Origin: Burkholderiales bacterium
GTDB taxonomy: Bacteria > Pseudomonadota > Gammaproteobacteria > Burkholderiales > SG8-39
DNA: 18,547 nucleotides
NCBI GenBank assembly: GCA_020846575.1
Contig: JADLDQ010000235.1
Location: 1 to 18,547, forward strand
Reading direction: 5' to 3'
Made by a program: the position numbers and the translations under genes. The notes under the pieces are model-generated. The model saw only the letters and a program-made list of their open reading frames with translations, searched no databases and was not told the DNA's origin. Positions 1-4,745 of the stretch are shown in pieces; the stretch's first letter is position 1; each line of letters opens with the position of its first letter.

Positions 1-209
1 GGGATCGGCTCCGAGGGGCCCAGGTTCATCAGGCGGCGGATGCCGGCCAGCGCCGCGTCGCGGTAGCGCGCCGGGTCCTGCGAGAGGAGCTTGGCGACCG
101 CGAGCGTGCCGCCGGGGCGGCGCGCGACGACGTCGGTGAAGGTGCCTCCTCGGTCGATCCAGAACTGCCAGCCGTCCTCGGAAACTGTCGCAGGGCGCTC
201 GTCGGCCAT
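1..209 (-). CDS. 5-oxoprolinase / hydantoinase A family protein, N-terminal part (runs off the window)
   Basis: Reading leftwards from the ATG at 207-209 gives 69 codons with no stop before the window edge. The product begins MADERPATVSEDGWQFWIDR and continues GGTFTDVVARRPGGTLAVAKLL. The FWIDRGGTFTDVVARRPxGT motif is the N-terminal signature of bacterial single-chain 5-oxoprolinases (HyuA_N/HyuA/HyuB architecture), which hydrolyse 5-oxoproline to glutamate using ATP in the cytoplasm. The Asp and the Gly-Gly-Thr-Phe-Thr-Asp segment belong to the actin-like ATPase fold of HyuA. The start fits the family, although no clear Shine-Dalgarno sequence precedes it. Only about 70 of the roughly 1200 residues usual for the fused enzyme are visible, so integrity cannot be judged. 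The gene is divergent from the cytochrome gene and is probably unrelated to the stress island. Confidence 0.85.
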   Translation of the reverse strand, partial: MADERPATVSEDGWQFWIDRGGTFTDVVARRPGGTLAVAKLLSQDPARYRDAALAGIRRLMNLGPSEPI

Positions 210-577
210 TGTCGGGAGGGGCGGGGCGCCCGCGGATTCATCGACCGGAGGGTATTTTCCACGCTCCTCGCCCGCCGGGGGACCGGCGCCTCACGGCGCG
301 ATCCGCCGGGAGCCGGATGCGGCACGGGAAAGGACCGCGATTCAGGGCTTGACCGTCCCATCATTGGAAGCCCGAGGATGGGGTCTCCCAAACCCACTTT
401 GCGGAAGACGAACATGGCTCACGCACATCATCTCGCCATCGCGGGCCTCGTGGCCGAGCGTGAACCCACCGCCGCGCTCGCAGCCACCGCGAAGCGCCGG
501 CGCCGGCGCTTGACGCCGATCAATCCGCGCCCGGACTGCCGGGGCAGACTCACCGCATCTTCCCAAGGTGGTGCCCG
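210..577. other. Intergenic region between 5-oxoprolinase and cytochrome c
   Basis: These 368 bases separate two divergent genes. I see no credible coding frame; the open frames here have arginine/proline-rich high-GC shadow composition. The only feature I can support is the FNR-type box at 510-523 with its -10-like hexamer and the ribosome binding site of the cytochrome gene. No clear promoter for the leftward gene was recognised. Confidence 0.6.
510..523 (+). promoter_or_regulatory. FNR/ANR/DNR-type box upstream of the cytochrome c gene
   Basis: TTGACGCCGATCAA matches TTGAY-N4-RTCAA exactly. A -10-like CAGACT (545-550) ends 33.5 bp from the box centre, close to the -41.5 geometry of class II activation by FNR-family regulators. 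Start codon 578 lies about 62 bp downstream of the centre. The match is seen directly; the regulator and oxygen response are inferred. Confidence 0.72.
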
Positions 578-871
578 ATGAAGCTGCGCCGGCTGTCCGT
601 GATCGCCATCCTGTTCGCCTGCGGCGAGGCCTTGTCGCAGTCCTCCGGGGACGCCGCGCGCGGCAAGCTGCTCTACGAGACGCTGTGCTCCGGCTGTCAT
701 TACGAGCGCGTGCACCAGCGCAGTCCCGCCCGCTCCACGGTGCGCACGCTGGCGCAGCTGCGCGCCGAGGTCGCGCGCTGGTCCGCGCAGACCGGCAAGC
801 CGATGACGATCTGGGACCAGGCCGACATCGTGGAATACCTGAACCGCAGCCACTACCGGCTGGGGCGCTAG
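578..871 (+). CDS. Small secreted monohaem c-type cytochrome
   Basis: The 97-residue product has a basic N-terminus and hydrophobic segment (residues 1-20) ending in a plausible signal peptidase I site (ALS before QSSGD). Cys15 in LFAC gives a weak alternative lipobox. One haem-binding CSGCH lies at residues 37-41, with His41 as proximal ligand. Met76 in KPMTIW is the likeliest distal ligand, and the DIVEYLNRSHYRL ending is typical of small class I cytochromes. It should be a periplasmic electron carrier; the partner is unknown. AAGGTGG (565-571) is a well-placed ribosome binding site. The FNR-type box 62 bp upstream suggests low-oxygen induction. The gene appears monocistronic and converges with the downstream USP gene. 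Confidence 0.88.
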   Translation: MKLRRLSVIAILFACGEALSQSSGDAARGKLLYETLCSGCHYERVHQRSPARSTVRTLAQLRAEVARWSAQTGKPMTIWDQADIVEYLNRSHYRLGR

Positions 872-882
872 GGGACGCTACG

Positions 883-898
883 GCTGCGCACGCGCAGC
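883..898. terminator. Possible hairpin after the cytochrome gene
   Basis: GCTGCGCACGCGCAGC is a perfect inverted repeat starting 12 bases after the cytochrome stop codon. It can fold as a short GC-rich stem but has no T-tract, so it is only a weak candidate for an intrinsic terminator between convergent genes. Confidence 0.3.
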
Positions 899-1070
899 AC
901 GGCGCTACGGGCAGTTCCCGCCGCCCGCGCCGTTCGATTGATGTGGCCGCGTTCGACGTGCGCGACCGTCCCTGCTTTCTGTCGCTCGTCTCGCGCCGGC
1001 GCACGAGAGCGGAGCGGGTGCGAGGCGGATCGACGTGCGTCGAGCCAAGCGCGGGCTGCGCGCTCGCGGC

Positions 1071-1898
1071 TCAGTGCGACATCAGCACCGGCACCGTCAT
1101 GGAGTCGAGCAGCGTGCGCGTGGCCCCGCCCAGGATCAGCTCGCGGGTTCGTGAATGCCCGTAGGCGCCCATCACGATCAGGTCGGCATCGGTGTCGGCC
1201 GCTCGCGAAAGGATCTGGGAGCCGATCTCCACGTCGTGGTAATAGTGCTGGCCCACGCTCACCTTGACGCCGTGGCGGGCGAGGTACAGTCCCAGGTCGG
1301 CGCCCGGCAATTCGCCGTGATCGCCCTGCCGGTCCGGATCGAAGGCGGCCACCTGGACGCTGTCGGCGCGCGCGAGCAGGGGCAGCGCATCGGTGACTGC
1401 CCGCGCAGCCTCTCGCGCCGCGTTCCAGGCCACCAGGACGCGGCGTCCGAACGCGGTGAACTGCCCCGCGTAGGGGATCACCAGCACCGGCCGCCCGGCT
1501 GCGAGGATCGCCCTCTCGACGAAATCCTCCGGCAGGCCCTCCTCGCCGCTTGCATCCGGATCGTGCTGGCCGGCGACCACCAGGTCGGCATAGCGGGCCG
1601 ACAGGCACAGCGCGCCGACCGGGTCACCGCTCCCGGCGCGCCATTCGGCCGACAGGCCCGGGCGCCGGGACACCGCCTGCTCGAACATCGCCCGCGCCTC
1701 GTCCTGGTAGTTCGCCTCGGCCTGCTCGACCATGCTGCCCACGTGAGCGGGCAGGTATGCGGGAAAACGCAGGGCCTCGACCGCATACAGGCCGACCAGA
1801 TGAGCGCCGAACGTCCCGGCGAGATCGACCGCGAGCTCGAGCCGCACGCGGCTACGCGCTCTGCGGTCCAGGTGGACCAGGATGGTCTTGTATTCCAT
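1071..1898 (-). CDS. Universal stress protein with two tandem USP domains
   Basis: The 275-residue cytoplasmic protein has a first domain (about 1-145) opening MEYKTILVHLDRRARSRVRL and a second (about 150-275) opening RRVLVAWNAAREAARAV. The C-terminal nucleotide motif MGAYGHSRTRELILGGATRT follows the G-x2-G-x9-G pattern of ATP-binding USPs; the first domain is more degenerate. The family binds ATP and supports survival under stress, often anaerobic or energy-starved. GGGAG (positions 1907-1911 on this strand) precedes the ATG, supporting the start. The gene was probably divergent from the USP gene at 3588 with an FNR-type box between them. That box is now split by cassettes, so the toxin-antitoxin operon lies upstream in the same direction and could read into it. 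Confidence 0.9.
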   Translation of the reverse strand: MEYKTILVHLDRRARSRVRLELAVDLAGTFGAHLVGLYAVEALRFPAYLPAHVGSMVEQAEANYQDEARAMFEQAVSRRPGLSAEWRAGSGDPVGALCLSARYADLVVAGQHDPDASGEEGLPEDFVERAILAAGRPVLVIPYAGQFTAFGRRVLVAWNAAREAARAVTDALPLLARADSVQVAAFDPDRQGDHGELPGADLGLYLARHGVKVSVGQHYYHDVEIGSQILSRAADTDADLIVMGAYGHSRTRELILGGATRTLLDSMTVPVLMSH

Positions 1899-2088
1899 GG
1901 ATGTCGCTCCCGGGGCCGCGCCCCTCTAGAAAGTCCATTGAAAGGCGCCCGGCGATCGGAAAAGGCACGACCGCAGGGCGAGCATGTCACGGCGTACGGC
2001 GTCCGGCAGGCCCGCACCACCGCGCCGCGCGCGGGCGAACCCCGGCTCAAGCACACTGCCATCGTGCTTCGGCCGCGCAGCGCGCGTG

Positions 2089-2097
2089 TTGACGAAC
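2089..2097. promoter_or_regulatory. Left half of a split FNR-type box at the cassette insertion point
   Basis: TTGACGAA followed by C is the chromosomal flank left of the cassette array. Joined to CGTCAA at 3458-3463 it gives TTGACGAACGTCAA, a perfect TTGAY-N4-RTCAA box. On the minus strand CACGAT (2066 to 2061) lies at the -10 distance expected for class II activation of the USP gene at 1898. The half-site is seen directly; the ancestral operator is inferred. Confidence 0.6.
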
Positions 2098-2171
2098 GAC
2101 CGCCTTTACCGGCAGGACACCAGCAAGCGCAGCGCCGCTGGTGGATTGTCCGGTGCAAGGCATGGTTGGGC
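2091..2171 (-). repeat. attC-like recombination site of the HigBA-like cassette
   Basis: On the minus strand the site opens with the core GCCCAAC (2171 to 2165, RYYYAAC) 17 bases after the antitoxin stop. It closes at GTTCGTC (2097 to 2091), where only the GTT of GTTRRRY is kept, as expected if the right half belongs to a secondary target rather than another cassette. The interior folds on itself: CACCAGC pairs with GCTGGTG, and flanking CAGGAC/GTCC and CCTTTACCGG/CCGGTGCAAGG segments pair imperfectly. This is the imperfect hairpin expected of attC. Confidence 0.7.
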
Positions 2172-2188
2172 ATCAAGTTCCACCGCCC

Positions 2189-2482
2189 TTACTTCACCTC
2201 CGCGTGAAGCTTCAGCCCGAGAGCCTCGACCACCTTCAAGATCGTGTCGAAGCCAGGGCTGCGCTCTCCAGAAAGTGACTTGTACAAACTCTCTCGGGAA
2301 AGACCCGAGTCTCGTGCAACCTGCGCCATGCCCTTCGCGCGCGCAATGCTTCCAAGCGCCTTTGCAACAAAGGCGGCGTCCCCGTTCGCTTCCTCGATAC
2401 ATGCTTCTAAATACGCGGCCATCTCTTCGGGTGTGCGAAGGTGTTCGGCGACGTCGTAGCGACTGGTTTTCGTCTTTGCCAT
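2189..2482 (-). CDS. HTH antitoxin, HI1420-type (HigA-like)
   Basis: The 97-residue protein starts MAKTKTSRYDVAEHLRTPEE and has a C-terminal helix-turn-helix (about residues 50-92: MAQVARDSGLSRESLYKSLS, then FDTILKVVEALGLKL). It matches the 'probable addiction module antidote protein' family typified by HI1420. It should neutralise the upstream toxin and bind the palindrome at 2792-2809 to autoregulate. I prefer the ATG at 2482 over an in-frame start at 2509, because GGAG ends about eight bases before it and this leaves only a 4-bp gap after the toxin stop, the usual coupling. Toxin-first order is characteristic of HigBA-type modules. Confidence 0.88.
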   Translation of the reverse strand: MAKTKTSRYDVAEHLRTPEEMAAYLEACIEEANGDAAFVAKALGSIARAKGMAQVARDSGLSRESLYKSLSGERSPGFDTILKVVEALGLKLHAEVK

Positions 2483-2486
2483 TTGG

Positions 2487-2783
2487 TTACTCCGATAGTT
2501 CACGTGCAAGACGCAGTGCGATCTTCACGTCCTGGGCCTGGGTCCGCTTGTCGCCACCAGCGAGGAGGATGACCACGGTGCGGCCACGTGCATTAAAGTA
2601 CACGCGATAGCCGGGACCGTAGTCGATTCGGAGTTCCGATACGCCCTCTCCGACCGGCTTCACGTCGCCGGGATTACCCTCTGCCAATCGGTCCAGTCGG
2701 GCCTGGATACGGGCTCGGGCTCGCAGATCGCGAAGCCCATCAACCCACCGCGCAAATCGCTCCGTCTTGCGAAGTTCAACCAT
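2487..2783 (-). CDS. RelE/ParE-superfamily toxin, HI1419-type (HigB-like)
   Basis: The 98-residue product begins MVELRKTERFARWVDGLRDL and continues through RARARIQARLDRLAEGNPGD, then a basic core (ELRIDYGPGYRVYF) and a C-terminal KIALRLARELSE helix. This is the full-length pattern of the HI1419-type addiction-module toxins in the RelE/ParE superfamily, likely ribosome-dependent mRNA interferases. The ATG at 2783 is where the family normally begins. No Shine-Dalgarno sequence precedes it. The -10 element ends only seven bases upstream, so the transcript may start at the ATG itself. Confidence 0.88.
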   Translation of the reverse strand: MVELRKTERFARWVDGLRDLRARARIQARLDRLAEGNPGDVKPVGEGVSELRIDYGPGYRVYFNARGRTVVILLAGGDKRTQAQDVKIALRLARELSE

Positions 2784-2789
2784 CGAAGC

Positions 2790-2818
2790 AATGTAGCCTT
2801 TTGGCTACACCGTGTCAA
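2790..2818 (-). promoter_or_regulatory. Sigma70-type promoter of the HigBA-like operon
   Basis: On the minus strand TTGACA (2818 to 2813) and TACATT (2795 to 2790) are separated by exactly 17 bp. The -35 is perfect and the -10 is close to consensus. The predicted start of transcription coincides with the toxin ATG. It is the strongest-looking constitutive promoter I see in the window. Confidence 0.78.
2792..2809. promoter_or_regulatory. Palindromic toxin-antitoxin operator
   Basis: TGTAGCCTTTTGGCTACA has perfect 7-bp arms around TTTT and overlaps the -10 element and spacer of the toxin promoter. This placement is typical of an operator bound by the HTH antitoxin or toxin-antitoxin complex for autorepression. 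The palindrome is seen directly; binding is inferred. Confidence 0.75.
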
Positions 2819-2866
2819 TGTTCCGAGCTCGGCCCGCCTTAGGGCACCCTCCGCAGCGTCAGTGAT

Positions 2867-2956
2867 GCCCAACGTTCGCAGCCAGCGGCGCGCGGCCGCG
2901 ATGACAAAACGAAGCGCGACGCTTCCCGCGCGTCCGCCTGCGCTGCGCGGTTAGGT
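2867..2956 (-). repeat. attC recombination site of the BrnT-like cassette
   Basis: On the minus strand it opens ACCTAAC (2956 to 2950, RYYYAAC) and closes GTTGGGC (2873 to 2867, GTTRRRY), 90 bp overall, within the usual attC length range. The inner boxes pair: CGCAGCGCAGGCGG near one end with CCGCTGGCTGCG near the other, with extrahelical bases. The middle adds a small hairpin (GAAGCG...CGCTTC). The stop codon of the BrnT partner gene lies inside the opening core, the usual tight fit of gene and attC. Confidence 0.83.
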
Positions 2957-3148
2957 CGCCGCGCGCTTTGAAGAGACGTACTCACGCAGCGCACGGTTCA
3001 CGGCCACGGAATCCGGAAAGAGACAGTGCAAGTCGGGCTCAATTAGGGCCACGTTTGTGCCTTCGCGATAACGCTTCGCGTACTTGCCCCGAACGCCTGT
3101 CTTGATCAGTTCTTCCGGATACTCGTCTCGCAGGGTGTCATTGCTCAT
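2951..3148 (-). CDS. Small partner protein of BrnT-like toxin, putative antitoxin
   Basis: The 65-residue protein starts MSNDTLRDEYPEELIKTGVR and contains KYAKRYREGTNVALIEPDLH and FPDSVAVNRALREYV. Short proteins of this pattern are found downstream of BrnT-like toxins and are presumed antitoxins. They lack an obvious BrnA ribbon-helix-helix domain, so calling it BrnA would be too strong. I chose the ATG at 3148 (11-bp overlap with the toxin stop, GAG upstream); an in-frame GTG at 3163 is possible. The stop TAA falls within the attC core. The overlap implies translational coupling. Confidence 0.68.
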   Translation of the reverse strand: MSNDTLRDEYPEELIKTGVRGKYAKRYREGTNVALIEPDLHCLFPDSVAVNRALREYVSSKRAAT

Positions 3149-3434
3149 ATGCTCTACGCTCACGCGAGGTCATTTGACGGGCCGATATGAGTCTGATGCG
3201 TTCTCCCCGCTCAGTATAGGACACCACCAGGGCCCTGCCCCGTTTGGCCATGCCGAAGAGCAGGCAACGCTCCTCCCCGACACAGAGTGATCTGGATCGG
3301 AGGCGGAGAACGCCTGGTCGTCGCAAGAGAACCTCTGTAGCTTCTGCGAAAGAGACCCCGTGTCTCTGCTCGTTCTCGCGAGCTTTCTCTGGGTCCCATT
3401 GAGCTTTCTCTGGGTCCCATTCGAAGATCAGCAC
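3138..3434 (-). CDS. BrnT-family toxin with an internal 7-residue duplication
   Basis: The 98-residue product begins at a GTG and reads MLIFEWDPEKAQWDPEKARE, then NEQRHGVSFAEATEV, a central VGEERCLLFGMAKRGRALVV strand region, and ends IRLISARQMTSRERRAYEQ. FEWDPEKA-x-N-x-x-KHG-V-S-F-EA and the basic RxISARxxTxxERRAYE terminus define the BrnT family, RelE-fold ribonuclease toxins. WDPEKA occurs twice because of a perfect 21-bp tandem duplication at 3380-3421. The extra seven residues follow the first beta strand and could impair folding or antitoxin contact, but the frame is intact and the C-terminal basic motif is preserved. Confidence 0.82.
   Translation of the reverse strand: MLIFEWDPEKAQWDPEKARENEQRHGVSFAEATEVLLRRPGVLRLRSRSLCVGEERCLLFGMAKRGRALVVSYTERGERIRLISARQMTSRERRAYEQ
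3380..3421. repeat. Perfect 21-bp tandem duplication inside the BrnT-like gene
   Basis: Bases 3380-3400 and 3401-3421 are identical over all 21 positions. The unit is seven codons long, so the reading frame is preserved and (Q/E)WDPEKA is repeated. Complete identity including third positions points to a recent slippage event. Confidence 0.95.
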
Positions 3435-3457
3435 GATGGATCTTTACGGCGACCTAA

Positions 3458-3463
3458 CGTCAA
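3458..3463. promoter_or_regulatory. Right half of the split FNR-type box
   Basis: CGTCAA directly follows the cassette boundary. It completes TTGACGAA at 2089-2096 into a full palindrome when the insert is removed. It lies about 130 bp upstream of the USP start at 3588. Confidence 0.58.
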
Positions 3464-3511
3464 TTTGCCAGGCGATTCCCGCCGCCGGCGATCCCGCGTC
3501 GCGCCCGAAGC

Positions 3512-3528
3512 CGGTATCACGGTATCAT
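3512..3528 (+). promoter_or_regulatory. Possible -10 region of the usp gene at 3588
   Basis: CGGTATCA occurs twice in tandem (3512-3519, 3520-3527), and TATCAT at 3523-3528 is a fair -10 hexamer. No convincing -35 precedes it, so an activator would be needed. This is a weak candidate. Confidence 0.28.
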
Positions 3529-3587
3529 TCTGCGCTAACCGGTTCCGCCCGGCATCCGCGTACCCGCGGCGAAGAACGGAGGCTGCC

Positions 3588-4040
3588 ATGTTCAAGCACA
3601 TTCTCATCCCCACCGACGGTTCGGAACTCGCGGGCCGGGCCGTGAAAGCGGGTCTGGAATTCGCCAAGGGGATCCGCGCCCGGGTGACGCTGTTCATCGC
3701 CATGCCGGAGTACACCATACCGACCCTGGGACAGACCCTGTCGAGGGAGTACGAAACGCTCGAAGCCTACGACAAGCGGGTCCGGCAGGAGGCCGAGCAC
3801 ATCCTGTCGCCGGCGCTCGCGGATGCGCGCTCCGCCGGCGTGGAAGCCGCCACGGAAGTCTCGCTCAGCGACGCGCCCTACCAGGCGATCATCGGCGCGG
3901 CCAGCCGCAGAGGTTGCGACCTGATCTTCATGGCTTCCCACGGCAGACACGGCCTTTCGGAGTTCCTGCACGGCAGCCAGGCGCACGGCGTGATCACCCC
4001 CGGGGAAATCCCGACGCTGGTGTATCGCCAGAGATCCTGA
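3588..4040 (+). CDS. Universal stress protein, single domain (UspA family)
   Basis: The 150-residue protein starts MFKHILIPTDGSELAGRAVK and ends LIFMASHGRHGLSEFLHGSQ, then AHGVITPGEIPTLVYRQRS. The nucleotide-binding pattern is (G/A)-x2-G-x9-GS, here A-SH-G-RHGLSEFLH-GS, so ATP binding is likely. The open frame extends upstream to 3360, but the family start at 3588 has a GGAGG about six bases upstream. It is a close paralogue of the next gene (4275), sharing MFKHIL.PTDGSE, a PEY(T/P)IPT segment and HGSQAHGV, so the two look like a tandem duplication. Its proposed upstream FNR-type box has been split by the cassettes, unlike that of its paralogue. Confidence 0.92.
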   Translation: MFKHILIPTDGSELAGRAVKAGLEFAKGIRARVTLFIAMPEYTIPTLGQTLSREYETLEAYDKRVRQEAEHILSPALADARSAGVEAATEVSLSDAPYQAIIGAASRRGCDLIFMASHGRHGLSEFLHGSQAHGVITPGEIPTLVYRQRS

Positions 4041-4050
4041 CGGCGCCACC

Positions 4051-4060
4051 GGGGGGGGGG
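4051..4060. repeat. Run of ten G residues after the usp gene
   Basis: An uninterrupted G10 tract lies 10 bases after the stop of the usp gene at 3588-4040, followed by CGAGCGGGGG. It could slip in replication or form a G-rich structure. No gene spans it. Confidence 0.9.
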
Positions 4061-4191
4061 CGAGCGGGGGTGCCCTGCCGGCAGCGCCGCGGCCGCGCTC
4101 GCGGGGAACTTCTCGCCGCGGCCGGCGCCACGGCCGGGTAGCGACGCTGCGGGCAAGGCGTGCTCTTTGCGGCGCACCGCGCGCCGGCTGC

Positions 4192-4205
4192 TTGACCCTG
4201 GTCAA
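4192..4205 (+). promoter_or_regulatory. FNR/ANR/DNR-type box upstream of the usp-lon operon
   Basis: TTGACCCTGGTCAA is a perfect TTGAY-N4-RTCAA match. CACAGT (4227-4232) ends 33.5 bp from its centre, matching class II spacing, and the predicted transcription start falls near 4240. The box lies 77 bp before the ATG at 4275 and probably controls the usp, lon and usp-like genes to 8029. Confidence 0.75.
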
Positions 4206-4274
4206 CGACTGCGGGCGGCGGGCGCGCACAGTGTTCTTGCATGGGGTCTGTTCCAAACAACGAGGGAGGTTGTC

Positions 4275-4718
4275 ATGTTCAAGCACATACTCTTGCCGAC
4301 CGACGGCTCGGAAGTCGCCGAGAAGGCGGTGTCCGCGGGCTTGGATTTCGCCAAGTCGATCGGCGCCCGCATCACCGGTTTCACCGCCTTGCCGGAATAC
4401 CCGATTCCGACCGAGGGCCAGGTCATGGCCCGCAACGTGGAGTCGCTCGCCGACTACGAGAAGCGCGCCCGTACCCATGGAGAAAAGATCCTGGCCTCCA
4501 TGGTGAGCCGCGCCCAGGCCGCCGGTGTGCGCATCGACACCGACGTGGCGCTCTCGGATTCGCCCTACCGCGCCATCATCGCGGCGGCCCAGAAACACGG
4601 CTGCGACCTGGTTTTCATGGCCTCGCACGGGCGCTCCGGCATCTCGGAACTGCTGCACGGCAGCCAGGCTCACGGCGTGCTCGCCCATTCGAAGATACCC
4701 GCGCTGGTGTACCGCTGA
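4275..4718 (+). CDS. Universal stress protein, single domain (UspA family), first gene of usp-lon operon
   Basis: The 147-residue protein runs MFKHILLPTDGSEVAEKAVS to GVLAHSKIPALVYR. It has the ATP motif region MASHGRSGISELLHGSQAHG, fitting (G/A)-x2-G-x9-GS. GGGAGG at 4264-4269 is an excellent ribosome binding site and fixes the start. It is a paralogue of the usp gene at 3588 but, unlike that copy, retains an intact FNR-type box. The Lon-family gene starts 27 bp after its stop, so co-transcription is likely. The role is cytoplasmic stress or dormancy survival, mechanism unspecified. Confidence 0.93.
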   Translation: MFKHILLPTDGSEVAEKAVSAGLDFAKSIGARITGFTALPEYPIPTEGQVMARNVESLADYEKRARTHGEKILASMVSRAQAAGVRIDTDVALSDSPYRAIIAAAQKHGCDLVFMASHGRSGISELLHGSQAHGVLAHSKIPALVYR

Positions 4719-4745
4719 TGCAGCACCGCCCATTGGAGTGCGCGC

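Larger units (their letters stand above)
2097..2872 (-). mobile_element. Integron-type gene cassette carrying the HigBA-like toxin-antitoxin pair
   Basis: In the gene direction the cassette begins TTGGGCATCA (from 2872) and ends with the G of the attC at 2097, 776 bp in all. Its first bases (GTTGGGCATCA, 2873 to 2863) are the exact reverse complement of the start of its own attC (TGATGCCCAAC, 2175 to 2165). That relationship is required if the cassette once circularised into a complete attC. It contains a toxin, an antitoxin, their promoter and operator. Its base composition is visibly less GC-rich than the neighbouring chromosomal genes. Confidence 0.78.
2873..3457 (-). mobile_element. Integron-type gene cassette carrying the BrnT-like toxin-antitoxin pair
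   Basis: In the gene direction the cassette runs from TTAGGTCGCC (from 3457) to the G at 2873, 585 bp. Its start GTTAGGTCGCC (3458 to 3448) is the exact reverse complement of the start of its own attC, GGCGACCTAAC (2960 to 2950). The toxin start codon lies about 23 bases inside the boundary. There is almost no room for an internal promoter, so expression may depend on upstream chromosomal transcription, as is common for integron cassettes. Confidence 0.78.

Noticed and set aside
349..363. Possible further FNR-type box (TTGACCGTCCCATCA)
   Set aside because: The second half does not fit RTCAA at the required four-base spacing; only a half-site is present.
1478..2176. Minus-strand frame starting MMPNHALHRTIHQRRCACW
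   Set aside because: The opening residues are simply a translation of the attC-like repeat, and the rest is an out-of-frame shadow of the USP gene at 1071-1898.
3138..3434. BrnT-like gene as a pseudogene because of the duplication
   Set aside because: The duplication is exactly seven codons, the frame is open to the normal C-terminus and the terminal basic motif is intact; inactivation is possible but not shown.
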